From Volvox africanus (taxonomy: Eukaryota > Chlorophyta > Chlorophyceae > Chlamydomonadales > Volvocaceae), in assembly GCA_030268105.1 (NCBI GenBank), contig BSDZ01000086.1, positions 4,294,501-4,358,500 of the forward strand: a DNA stretch of 64,000 bases, given 5' to 3'. The notes under the pieces are model-generated. The model did no database searches and had not been told where the DNA came from. It worked only from the letters and a program-made list of their open reading frames with translations. Shown piece after piece: positions 9,525 to 21,597 of this stretch. Numbering within the stretch: position 1 is the stretch's first letter; each line of letters begins with the position of its first letter. Made by a program: the position numbers and the translations under genes.

Positions 9525-9555
9525 CGCCGAAGGCACCACCAAACTATACTGCCAT
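8475..9555 (-). pseudogene. Degenerate split gene in the right arm (one per unit, reference copy)
   Basis: By comparison with the terminal copy at 51565-52645, four exon-like blocks run on the minus strand: about 9555-9232, 8903-8712, 8666-8574 and 8510-8475. The first begins at ATG 9553-9555 but meets TAG at 9544-9546, where the terminal copy has AAG. If the true exon starts after this AG, the TAG would instead be part of a splice acceptor. Later blocks include VMEPEAVGVFDPMDWDIP and an acidic EMMEEDV. Donors GTGAGT (after block 1) and GTAGGT (after block 3) are visible. The product matches no family I know. Copies in all full units share the TAG. Confidence 0.45.
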
Positions 9556-10212
9556 AACGTATCGGATTTATTTATCATGATCACCACCAAAAACTATCAA
9601 CAAAAAGACCTGTAGCCTAGCGAAGCAAATACCTGCAAAACCGCTGCTGAAGCTACCCTGGCCGCTGCTGCCAGTGCTGACACTCCCGTGGCCACTGCTG
9701 CTGCTGCTGCCACTGCCGTGCTGATGCTGCCGCGGCTGACGCCGCCACGGCTGATCCTGCCAATGTCGATACTGCCACGGCTGCCACTTCCGCTGCTGCC
9801 ACTGCCCTGGCCGCTGCTGCTGCTGCCGTGGCCGTTGCTGCCGTGGCTGACACTGACACTGCCATTGCCGATGCTGCCGTGGCTGAAGCTGCTGCGGCTG
9901 ACAATGCCGATGCTGCCACGGCTGACAGTGCCGATGTTGCCAGGGCTGACCCGGTATCTCGATCCACCTACACAGGAGGTCCGTCATGAGGTTTGTCATG
10001 AGTCAATGCACCGACTGTGTTCCATTTAATGAGGTCGATGGACAACATTCAGGTCAATGTCAGAATTTGAGGCTTGTCAACTCTTTCATCACATCCAGCA
10101 ATGCACCCCAGTGGTGTGGTGCCACCGTCAGGTCCACCACTCCCTGCCCCTCCCAGGCAGCAGATGAAGCGCTCACCAAGGACTTCAGGACAGCCTCGAC
10201 AACACTCTCACA
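9525..10212 (+). repeat. Asymmetric spacer between palindrome arms (688 bp, reference copy)
   Basis: There are three parts: 9525-9640, a remnant of the region upstream of the split gene; 9641-9950, a CTG/GCC-rich degenerate minisatellite; and 9948-10212, a third, direct copy of a module of about 265 bp that also occurs near 7645-7908 and inverted near 8243-8506. The spacer is present in all complete units. Confidence 0.85.
9641..9950 (+). repeat. CTG/CCG-rich degenerate minisatellite in the spacer
   Basis: About 310 bp are built from short CTGCCN, CTGCTG and GGCTGACA-type blocks. All three minus-strand frames are low in complexity: one gives an Ala/Ser/Val-rich stretch and another a Gln/Trp/Arg/His-rich stretch. 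It occurs once in each complete unit and is missing from the truncated last unit. It looks like an expanded low-complexity tract rather than conserved coding sequence. Confidence 0.85.
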
Positions 10213-11655
10213 GCAAAACATTCCTTGCCCACCATTTCCATGGAGACCCACAATTCCGTATAGAAGCATTTGAGCCCTTGCTTACTGCACCACGACTGCC
10301 ATCCACCCGCCCACTGCCCACTGCCACCACCAGGCCGCTGGTGCACCCTCACCATCGGGTGTGATGTCACGGAACGAGGCAGGGGAAGTCCAAGTCACCA
10401 GGACTTGCATGAGATGCGGCTTATCAACGGTGGTGAGCCAGCCAGCAACGTGCATTAGCGTCACGTTGCCCAGGATGGGCACTGCAACCATGGAGGTGAG
10501 TACGACGGCATTGGTCAGGTCATTGCTTTGTTGGCCGCTTCCGTTACTTCCATTTTCGTGATTGATTTTGGAGGTTTTAGGTAGGTGCGCTGTATAGTGC
10601 CTGATAAGCTGTTCATAAAATGGATTATGGACTGTGCTCATACTAATGAATCTTTTGTAGATCGTTATGAATCTATCATGCTGTGATCGGTTGAGATTAC
10701 GGACTGTCCTCATACTATTTACCTTTGTCTGTCTACCTCGTACATGTGATGTGATGCACTGCTGCGGTATCTGCTGCCGTATCGCAATGTGCTCATACAT
10801 CCCCCTTGGCATGGCGTGCAGGAGGTTGTGGGGACCCTGAGCTGCTCGTGTGCACCCGGTCACGCTGTGCACCACAGCATCAGGAGGCAGATCACGGTGC
10901 TGCCCGCGGTGATGGAGCGGTGATGGAGCCAGAGGCTGTAGGTGTCTTCAACCCAATGGACTGGGATATCCCCAAGTCAAGTGTGGAGATGATGGAGGAG
11001 GATGTCAAGTCCCCGGCGCCTGAGGTCACCTCCCAGTGAGTCTGGGTTTACCACATCTCATGGTTTCAGAGCTATGAGGCGCAGGGGCTGCTCAAAGGGG
11101 CTCACTTCAGGTATACTTGCTTGAGTCTTCTGGGGGATACGAGGTTGGGTTTGAGGTTTGGGGCACCGAGCAAGTAGGTTGGGCGCTGCAAACACACATG
11201 TACACACACTCTCACACGTACTTACATTTGACCCGGTATCTTGATCCACCCAACACAGGAGGTCTATCATGAGGTTCATCATGAGCTGATGCACCGACTG
11301 TGTTCCATTTAAAGAGGTCGATGGACGACATTCAGGTCACTGTCAGCTCTTGAGGCTTGTCAACTCTTCATCACATCCAGCAATGCATATCAGTGGTGTG
11401 ATGTGGCCGTCAGCTCCACCACTCCCTGCCCCTCCCAGGCAGCAGGTGAAGCGCTCACCAAGGACTCGAGGACAGCCTTGACAACACTCTGGCTCCTGCC
11501 ACAGCATGCCATGGCAGGGCAGGGCAGAATCAGGGCCGGATCCTCATACGGAGTCAGAGATGGACCTGATGGACGTGGAAGAGACGGAGGCAGAGGTGGA
11601 CGAGGCGGACCTAATAGATGTGGAAGTGGTGGCGCATGTGGAAGTGGCGGCGGAT
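10213..11655 (-). repeat. Left arm of the unit palindrome (reference copy)
   Basis: This is the inverted counterpart of 8084-9524. Homology starts at GCAAAACATT (10213) and ends at the next loop. It carries the plus-strand degenerate gene copy. Differences from the other arm include an 11-bp tandem duplication at 10906-10927. Confidence 0.93.
10217..11300 (+). pseudogene. Degenerate split gene in the left arm (one per unit, reference copy)
   Basis: This is the inverted copy of the right-arm gene. The first block (KTFLAHHFHGDPQFRIEAF) changes frame after LLTAP and meets a stop near 10362, then resumes in another frame (MSRNEAGEVQVTRTCMRCG). The second block follows an AG acceptor at about 10823 but is shifted by an 11-bp tandem duplication of GCGGTGATGGA (10906-10927). 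The intron-like acceptor before the last block is lost (CCCGG instead of CCCAG). It is clearly non-functional as a protein gene, and the two copies of each palindrome converge on the loop. Confidence 0.5.
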
Positions 11656-14415
11656 CCGGTGAAGGATGTGAATCCGCCTCAGCCTCAGCCTCCATCTCTT
11701 CCACGTCCATCAGGTCTGCCTCATCCGCCTCTGCCTCCATCTCTTCCACGTCCATTGGGTCTGTCTCTGACTCCGTCAAAGGCTCCACCCCCGATTCAGC
11801 CCCCTGCCCTGCCATGCCGTGGAGGGAGGAGGAGGCCAGAGTGTTGTCGAGGACAGGGTGAGCGCTTCAGCCGCTGCCTGGGAGGGGCAGGGAGTGGTGG
11901 AGTTGACGGCCACATCATACCACTGATATGCATTGCTGGATGTGATGAATAGTTGACAAGCCTCGAAAGCTGACAGTGACCTGAATGTCATCCATCGACC
12001 TCTTTAAACGGAACAGACCTCTTTAAATGGAACACAGTCGGTGCATCAGCTCATGACAAACCTCATGATGGACCTCCTGTGTAGGGTGGATCAAGATACT
12101 GGGTCAAATGTAAGTACGTGTGAGAGTGTGTGTACATGTGTGTTTGCAGCGCCCAACCTACTTGCTCGGCGCCCCAAACCTCAAACCCAACCTCGGATCC
12201 CCCAGAAGACTCAAACAAGCAAGCCCTCTTGAGCAGCCCCTGCGCCTCATAGCTCTGAAACCATGAGATGTGATAAACCCAGACTCACTGGGAGGTGACC
12301 TCAGGCGCCGGGGACCTGACATCCTCCTCCATCATCTCAACACTTGACTTGGGGATATCCCAGTCCATTGGGTCGAAGACACCTACTGCCTCTGGCTCCA
12401 TCACCGCAGGCAGCACCGTGATCTGCCTCCTGTTGCTGTGGTGCACAGTGCGACTGGGTGCACACGGGCAGCTCAGGGTCTCCACAACCTCCTGCATGCA
12501 ATGCCAAGGGGGGTGTATGAGCACATTGTGATACGGCAGCAGATACAGCAGATACCGCAGCAGTGCATCACATCACATGTACCAGGTAGACAGACAGAGG
12601 TAAACAGTATGAGCACAGTCCGTAATCTCAACCTATCACAGCAGGATAGATTCATTACGATCTACAAAAGATTCATTAGTATGAGCACAGTCCGTAATCC
12701 ATTTTACGAACAGCTTATCAGGCACTATACAGTGCGCCTACCTAAAACCTCCAAAATCAACCACGAAAATGGAAGTAACGGAAGCGGCCAACAAAGCAAT
12801 GACCTGCCGTCATACTCACCTCCATGGTTGCAGTGCCCATCCTGGGCAACGTGACGCTAATGCACGTTGCTGGCTGGCTCACCACTGTTGATAAGCCGCA
12901 TCTCATGCAAGTCCTGGTAACTTGGACTTCCCCTGCCTCGTTCCGTGACATCATGCCCGACGGTGAGGGTGCACCAGCGGCCTGGTGGTGGCAGTGGGCA
13001 GTGGGTGGGTGGGTAGCAGTGTCAACCTTAGGCAGCGCAGTAAGCAAAGGCTCAAATGCTTCTATACGGAATTGTGGGTCTCCGTGGAAATGGTGGGCAA
13101 GGAATGTTTTGCCGCCGAAGGCACCACCAAACTATACTGCCATAACGTATCGGATTTATTTATCATGATCACCACCAAAAACTATCAACAAAAAGACCTG
13201 TAGCCTAGCGAAGCAAATACCTGCAAAACCGCTGCTGAAGCTACCCTGGCCGCTGCTGCCAGTGCTGACACTCCCGTGGCCACTGCTGCTGCTGCTGCCA
13301 CTGCCGTGCTGATGCTGCCGCGGCTGACGCCGCCACGGCTGATCCTGCCAATGTCGATACTGCCACGGCTGCCACTTCCGCTGCTGCCACTGCCCTGGCC
13401 GCTGCTGCTGCTGCCGTGGCCGTTGCTGCCGTGGCTGACACTGACACTGCCATTGCCGATGCTGCCGTGGCTGAAGCTGCTGCGGCTGACAATGCCGATG
13501 CTGCCACGGCTGACAGTGCCGATGTTGCCAGGGCTGACCCGGTATCTCGATCCACCTACACAGGAGGTCCGTCATGAGGTTTGTCATGAGTCAATGCACC
13601 GACTGTGTTCCATTTAATGAGGTCGATGGACAACATTCAGGTCAATGTCAGAATTTGAGGCTTGTCAACTCTTTCATCACATCCAGCAATGCACCCCAGT
13701 GGTGTGGTGCCACCGTCAGGTCCACCACTCCCTGCCCCTCCCAGGCAGCAGATGAAGCGCTCACCAAGGACTTCAGGACAGCCTCGACAACACTCTCACA
13801 GCAAAACATTCCTTGCCCACCATTTCCATGGAGACCCACAATTCCGTATAGAAGCATTTGAGCCCTTGCTTACTGCACCACGACTGCCATCCACCCGCCC
13901 ACTGCCCACTGCCACCACCAGGCCGCTGGTGCACCCTCACCATCGGGTGTGATGTCACGGAACGAGGCAGGGGAAGTCCAAGTCACCAGGACTTGCATGA
14001 GATGCGGCTTATCAACGGTGGTGAGCCAGCCAGCAACGTGCATTAGCGTCACGTTGCCCAGGATGGGCACTGCAACCATGGAGGTGAGTACGACGGCATT
14101 GGTCAGGTCATTGCTTTGTTGGCCGCTTCCGTTACTTCCATTTTCGTGATTGATTTTGGAGGTTTTAGGTAGGTGCGCTGTATAGTGCCTGATAAGCTGT
14201 TCATAAAATGGATTATGGACTGTGCTCATACTAATGAATCTTTTGTAGATCGTTATGAATCTATCATGCTGTGATCGGTTGAGATTACGGACTGTCCTCA
14301 TACTATTTACCTTTGTCTGTCTACCTCGTACATGTGATGTGATGCACTGCTGCGGTATCTGCTGCCGTATCGCAATGTGCTCATACATCCCCCTTGGCAT
14401 GGCGTGCAGGAGGTT
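10828..14415 (+). repeat. Array unit 3 (3588 bp)
   Basis: Markers: interior-type G in GTGTGGAG; T in GAGGTCTATC (shared only with unit 4); G in GTGCGACTGG; 6-bp insertion absent. Confidence 0.95.
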
Positions 14416-17400
14416 GTGGGGACCCTGAGCTGCTCGTGTGCACCCGGTCACGCTGTGCACCACAGCATCAGGAGGCAGATCACGGTGCTGCCCGCGGTGA
14501 TGGAGCGGTGATGGAGCCAGAGGCTGTAGGTGTCTTCAACCCAATGGACTGGGATATCCCCAAGTCAAGTGTGGAGATGATGGAGGAGGATGTCAAGTCC
14601 CCGGCGCCTGAGGTCACCTCCCAGTGAGTCTGGGTTTACCACATCTCATGGTTTCAGAGCTATGAGGCGCAGGGGCTGCTCAAAGGGGCTCACTTCAGGT
14701 ATACTTGCTTGAGTCTTCTGGGGGATACGAGGTTGGGTTTGAGGTTTGGGGCACCGAGCAAGTAGGTTGGGCGCTGCAAACACACATGTACACACACTCT
14801 CACACGTACTTACATTTGACCCGGTATCTTGATCCACCCAACACAGGAGGTCTATCATGAGGTTCATCATGAGCTGATGCACCGACTGTGTTCCATTTAA
14901 AGAGGTCGATGGACGACATTCAGGTCACTGTCAGCTCTTGAGGCTTGTCAACTCTTCATCACATCCAGCAATGCATATCAGTGGTGTGATGTGGCCGTCA
15001 GCTCCACCACTCCCTGCCCCTCCCAGGCAGCAGGTGAAGCGCTCACCAAGGACTCGAGGACAGCCTTGACAACACTCTGGCTCCTGCCACAGCATGCCAT
15101 GGCAGGGCAGGGCAGAATCAGGGCCGGATCCTCATACGGAGTCAGAGATGGACCTGATGGACGTGGAAGAGACGGAGGCAGAGGTGGACGAGGCGGACCT
15201 AATAGATGTGGAAGTGGTGGCGCATGTGGAAGTGGCGGCGGATCCGGTGAAGGATGTGAATCCGCCTCAGCCTCAGCCTCCATCTCTTCCACGTCCATCA
15301 GGTCTGCCTCATCCGCCTCTGCCTCCATCTCTTCCACGTCCATTGGGTCTGTCTCTGACTCCGTCAAAGGCTCCACCCCCGATTCAGCCCCCTGCCCTGC
15401 CATGCCGTGGAGGGAGGAGGAGGCCAGAGTGTTGTCGAGGACAGGGTGAGCGCTTCAGCCGCTGCCTGGGAGGGGCAGGGAGTGGTGGAGTTGACGGCCA
15501 CATCATACCACTGATATGCATTGCTGGATGTGATGAATAGTTGACAAGCCTCGAAAGCTGACAGTGACCTGAATGTCATCCATCGACCTCTTTAAACGGA
15601 ACAGACCTCTTTAAATGGAACACAGTCGGTGCATCAGCTCATGACAAACCTCATGATGGACCTCCTGTGTAGGGTGGATCAAGATACTGGGTCAAATGTA
15701 AGTACGTGTGAGAGTGTGTGTACATGTGTGTTTGCAGCGCCCAACCTACTTGCTCGGCGCCCCAAACCTCAAACCCAACCTCGGATCCCCCAGAAGACTC
15801 AAACAAGCAAGCCCTCTTGAGCAGCCCCTGCGCCTCATAGCTCTGAAACCATGAGATGTGATAAACCCAGACTCACTGGGAGGTGACCTCAGGCGCCGGG
15901 GACCTGACATCCTCCTCCATCATCTCAACACTTGACTTGGGGATATCCCAGTCCATTGGGTCGAAGACACCTACTGCCTCTGGCTCCATCACCGCAGGCA
16001 GCACCGTGATCTGCCTCCTGTTGCTGTGGTGCACAGTGCAACTGGGTGCACACGGGCAGCTCAGGGTCTCCACAACCTCCTGCATGCAATGCCAAGGGGG
16101 GTGTATGAGCACATTGTGATACGGCAGCAGATACAGCAGATACCGCAGCAGTGCATCACATCACATGTACCAGGTAGACAGACAGAGGTAAACAGTATGA
16201 GCACAGTCCGTAATCTCAACCTATCACAGCAGGATAGATTCATTACGATCTACAAAAGATTCATTAGTATGAGCACAGTCCGTAATCCATTTTACGAACA
16301 GCTTATCAGGCACTATACAGTGCGCCTACCTAAAACCTCCAAAATCAACCACGAAAATGGAAGTAACGGAAGCGGCCAACAAAGCAATGACCTGCCGTCA
16401 TACTCACCTCCATGGTTGCAGTGCCCATCCTGGGCAACGTGACGCTAATGCACGTTGCTGGCTGGCTCACCACTGTTGATAAGCCGCATCTCATGCAAGT
16501 CCTGGTAACTTGGACTTCCCCTGCCTCGTTCCGTGACATCATGCCCGACGGTGAGGGTGCACCAGCGGCCTGGTGGTGGCAGTGGGCAGTGGGTGGGTGG
16601 GTAGCAGTGTCAACCTTAGGCAGCGCAGTAAGCAAAGGCTCAAATGCTTCTATACGGAATTGTGGGTCTCCGTGGAAATGGTGGGCAAGGAATGTTTTGC
16701 CGCCGAAGGCACCACCAAACTATACTGCCATAACGTATCGGATTTATTTATCATGATCACCACCAAAAACTATCAACAAAAAGACCTGTAGCCTAGCGAA
16801 GCAAATACCTGCAAAACCGCTGCTGAAGCTACCCTGGCCGCTGCTGCCAGTGCTGACACTCCCGTGGCCACTGCTGCTGCTGCTGCCACTGCCGTGCTGA
16901 TGCTGCCGCGGCTGACGCCGCCACGGCTGATCCTGCCAATGTCGATACTGCCACGGCTGCCACTTCCGCTGCTGCCACTGCCCTGGCCGCTGCTGCTGCT
17001 GCCGTGGCCGTTGCTGCCGTGGCTGACACTGACACTGCCATTGCCGATGCTGCCGTGGCTGAAGCTGCTGCGGCTGACAATGCCGATGCTGCCACGGCTG
17101 ACAGTGCCGATGTTGCCAGGGCTGACCCGGTATCTCGATCCACCTACACAGGAGGTCCGTCATGAGGTTTGTCATGAGTCAATGCACCGACTGTGTTCCA
17201 TTTAATGAGGTCGATGGACAACATTCAGGTCAATGTCAGAATTTGAGGCTTGTCAACTCTTTCATCACATCCAGCAATGCACCCCAGTGGTGTGGTGCCA
17301 CCGTCAGGTCCACCACTCCCTGCCCCTCCCAGGCAGCAGATGAAGCGCTCACCAAGGACTTCAGGACAGCCTCGACAACACTCTCACAGCAAAACATTCC

Positions 17401-18009
17401 TTGCCCACCATTTCCATGGAGACCCACAATTCCGTATAGAAGCATTTGAGCCCTTGCTTACTGCACCACGACTGCCATCCACCCGCCCACTGCCCACTGC
17501 CACCACCATCCGCTGGCCGCTGGTGCACCCTCACCATCGGGTGTGATGTCACGGAACGAGGCAGGGGAAGTCCAAGTCACCAGGACTTGCATGAGATGCG
17601 GCTTATCAACGGTGGTGAGCCAGCCAGCAACGTGCATTAGCGTCACGTTGCCCAGGATGGGCACTGCAACCATGGAGGTGAGTACGACGGCATTGGTCAG
17701 GTCATTGCTTTGTTGGCCGCTTCCGTTACTTCCATTTTCGTGATTGATTTTGGAGGTTTTAGGTAGGTGCGCTGTATAGTGCCTGATAAGCTGTTCATAA
17801 AATGGATTATGGACTGTGCTCATACTAATGAATCTTTTGTAGATCGTTATGAATCTATCATGCTGTGATCGGTTGAGATTACGGACTGTCCTCATACTAT
17901 TTACCTTTGTCTGTCTACCTCGTACATGTGATGTGATGCACTGCTGCGGTATCTGCTGCCGTATCGCAATGTGCTCATACATCCCCCTTGGCATGGCGTG
18001 CAGGAGGTT
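14416..18009 (+). repeat. Array unit 4 (3594 bp)
   Basis: Markers: GTGTGGAG; GAGGTCTATC as in unit 3; A in GTGCAACTGG; 6-bp insertion present. Confidence 0.95.
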
Positions 18010-21000
18010 GTGGGGACCCTGAGCTGCTCGTGTGCACCCGGTCACGCTGTGCACCACAGCATCAGGAGGCAGATCACGGTGCTGCCCGCGGTGATGGAGC
18101 GGTGATGGAGCCAGAGGCTGTAGGTGTCTTCAACCCAATGGACTGGGATATCCCCAAGTCAAGTGTGGAGATGATGGAGGAGGATGTCAAGTCCCCGGCG
18201 CCTGAGGTCACCTCCCAGTGAGTCTGGGTTTACCACATCTCATGGTTTCAGAGCTATGAGGCGCAGGGGCTGCTCAAAGGGGCTCACTTCAGGTATACTT
18301 GCTTGAGTCTTCTGGGGGATACGAGGTTGGGTTTGAGGTTTGGGGCACCGAGCAAGTAGGTTGGGCGCTGCAAACACACATGTACACACACTCTCACACG
18401 TACTTACATTTGACCCGGTATCTTGATCCACCCAACACAGGAGGTCCATCATGAGGTTCATCATGAGCTGATGCACCGACTGTGTTCCATTTAAAGAGGT
18501 CGATGGACGACATTCAGGTCACTGTCAGCTCTTGAGGCTTGTCAACTCTTCATCACATCCAGCAATGCATATCAGTGGTGTGATGTGGCCGTCAGCTCCA
18601 CCACTCCCTGCCCCTCCCAGGCAGCAGGTGAAGCGCTCACCAAGGACTCGAGGACAGCCTTGACAACACTCTGGCTCCTGCCACAGCATGCCATGGCAGG
18701 GCAGGGCAGAATCAGGGCCGGATCCTCATACGGAGTCAGAGATGGACCTGATGGACGTGGAAGAGACGGAGGCAGAGGTGGACGAGGCGGACCTAATAGA
18801 TGTGGAAGTGGTGGCGCATGTGGAAGTGGCGGCGGATCCGGTGAAGGATGTGAATCCGCCTCAGCCTCAGCCTCCATCTCTTCCACGTCCATCAGGTCTG
18901 CCTCATCCGCCTCTGCCTCCATCTCTTCCACGTCCATTGGGTCTGTCTCTGACTCCGTCAAAGGCTCCACCCCCGATTCAGCCCCCTGCCCTGCCATGCC
19001 GTGGAGGGAGGAGGAGGCCAGAGTGTTGTCGAGGACAGGGTGAGCGCTTCAGCCGCTGCCTGGGAGGGGCAGGGAGTGGTGGAGTTGACGGCCACATCAT
19101 ACCACTGATATGCATTGCTGGATGTGATGAATAGTTGACAAGCCTCGAAAGCTGACAGTGACCTGAATGTCATCCATCGACCTCTTTAAACGGAACAGAC
19201 CTCTTTAAATGGAACACAGTCGGTGCATCAGCTCATGACAAACCTCATGATGGACCTCCTGTGTAGGGTGGATCAAGATACTGGGTCAAATGTAAGTACG
19301 TGTGAGAGTGTGTGTACATGTGTGTTTGCAGCGCCCAACCTACTTGCTCGGCGCCCCAAACCTCAAACCCAACCTCGGATCCCCCAGAAGACTCAAACAA
19401 GCAAGCCCTCTTGAGCAGCCCCTGCGCCTCATAGCTCTGAAACCATGAGATGTGATAAACCCAGACTCACTGGGAGGTGACCTCAGGCGCCGGGGACCTG
19501 ACATCCTCCTCCATCATCTCAACACTTGACTTGGGGATATCCCAGTCCATTGGGTCGAAGACACCTACTGCCTCTGGCTCCATCACCGCAGGCAGCACCG
19601 TGATCTGCCTCCTGTTGCTGTGGTGCACAGTGCGACTGGGTGCACACGGGCAGCTCAGGGTCTCCACAACCTCCTGCATGCAATGCCAAGGGGGGTGTAT
19701 GAGCACATTGTGATACGGCAGCAGATACAGCAGATACCGCAGCAGTGCATCACATCACATGTACCAGGTAGACAGACAGAGGTAAACAGTATGAGCACAG
19801 TCCGTAATCTCAACCTATCACAGCAGGATAGATTCATTACGATCTACAAAAGATTCATTAGTATGAGCACAGTCCGTAATCCATTTTACGAACAGCTTAT
19901 CAGGCACTATACAGTGCGCCTACCTAAAACCTCCAAAATCAACCACGAAAATGGAAGTAACGGAAGCGGCCAACAAAGCAATGACCTGCCGTCATACTCA
20001 CCTCCATGGTTGCAGTGCCCATCCTGGGCAACGTGACGCTAATGCACGTTGCTGGCTGGCTCACCACTGTTGATAAGCCGCATCTCATGCAAGTCCTGGT
20101 AACTTGGACTTCCCCTGCCTCGTTCCGTGACATCATGCCCGACGGTGAGGGTGCACCAGCGGCCTGGTGGTGGCAGTGGGCAGTGGGTGGGTGGGTAGCA
20201 GTGTCAACCTTAGGCAGCGCAGTAAGCAAAGGCTCAAATGCTTCTATACGGAATTGTGGGTCTCCGTGGAAATGGTGGGCAAGGAATGTTTTGCCGCCGA
20301 AGGCACCACCAAACTATACTGCCATAACGTATCGGATTTATTTATCATGATCACCACCAAAAACTATCAACAAAAAGACCTGTAGCCTAGCGAAGCAAAT
20401 ACCTGCAAAACCGCTGCTGAAGCTACCCTGGCTGCTGCTGCCAGTGCTGACACTCCCGTGGCCACTGCTGCTGCTGCTGCCACTGCCGTGCTGATGCTGC
20501 CGCGGCTGACGCCGCCACGGCTGATCCTGCCAATGTCGATACTGCCACGGCTGCCACTTCCGCTGCTGCCACTGCCCTGGCCGCTGCTGCTGCTGCCGTG
20601 GCCGTTGCTGCCGTGGCTGACACTGACACTGCCATTGCCGATGCTGCCGTGGCTGAAGCTGCTGCGGCTGACAATGCCGATGCTGCCACGGCTGACAGTG
20701 CCGATGTTGCCAGGGCTGACCCGGTATCTCGATCCACCTACACAGGAGGTCCGTCATGAGGTTTGTCATGAGTCAATGCACCGACTGTGTTCCATTTAAT
20801 GAGGTCGATGGACAACATTCAGGTCAATGTCAGAATTTGAGGCTTGTCAACTCTTTCATCACATCCAGCAATGCACCCCAGTGGTGTGGTGCCACCGTCA
20901 GGTCCACCACTCCCTGCCCCTCCCAGGCAGCAGATGAAGCGCTCACCAAGGACTTCAGGACAGCCTCGACAACACTCTCACAGCAAAACATTCCTTGCCC

Positions 21001-21597
21001 ACCATTTCCATGGAGACCCACAATTCCGTATAGAAGCATTTGAGCCCTTGCTTACTGCACCACGACTGCCATCCACCCGCCCACTGCCCACTGCCACCAC
21101 CAGGCCGCTGGTGCACCCTCACCATCGGGTGTGATGTCACGGAACGAGGCAGGGGAAGTCCAAGTCACCAGGACTTGCATGAGATGCGGCTTATCAACGG
21201 TGGTGAGCCAGCCAGCAACGTGCATTAGCGTCACGTTGCCCAGGATGGGCACTGCAACCATGGAGGTGAGTACGACGGCATTGGTCAGGTCATTGCTTTG
21301 TTGGCCGCTTCCGTTACTTCCATTTTCGTGATTGATTTTGGAGGTTTTAGGTAGGTGCGCTGTATAGTGCCTGATAAGCTGTTCATAAAATGGATTATGG
21401 ACTGTGCTCATACTAATGAATCTTTTGTAGATCGTTATGAATCTATCATGCTGTGATCGGTTGAGATTACGGACTGTCCTCATACTATTTACCTTTGTCT
21501 GTCTACCTCGTACATGTGATGTGATGCACTGCTGCGGTATCTGCTGCCGTATCGCAATGTGCTCATACATCCCCCTTGGCATGGCGTGCAGGAGGTT
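18010..21597 (+). repeat. Array unit 5 (3588 bp)
   Basis: Markers: GTGTGGAG; GTGCGACTGG; CTGGCTGCTG as in units 1 and 8; 6-bp insertion absent. Confidence 0.95.

Larger units (their letters stand above)
7240..10827 (+). repeat. Array unit 2 (3588 bp), used as reference unit
   Basis: Markers: edge-type C in GTGTCGAG; G in GTGCGACTGG; CTGGCCGCTG; 6-bp insertion absent. Internal layout: left arm end to 8067, loop 8068-8083, right arm 8084-9524, spacer 9525-10212, start of the next left arm from 10213. Confidence 0.95.
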
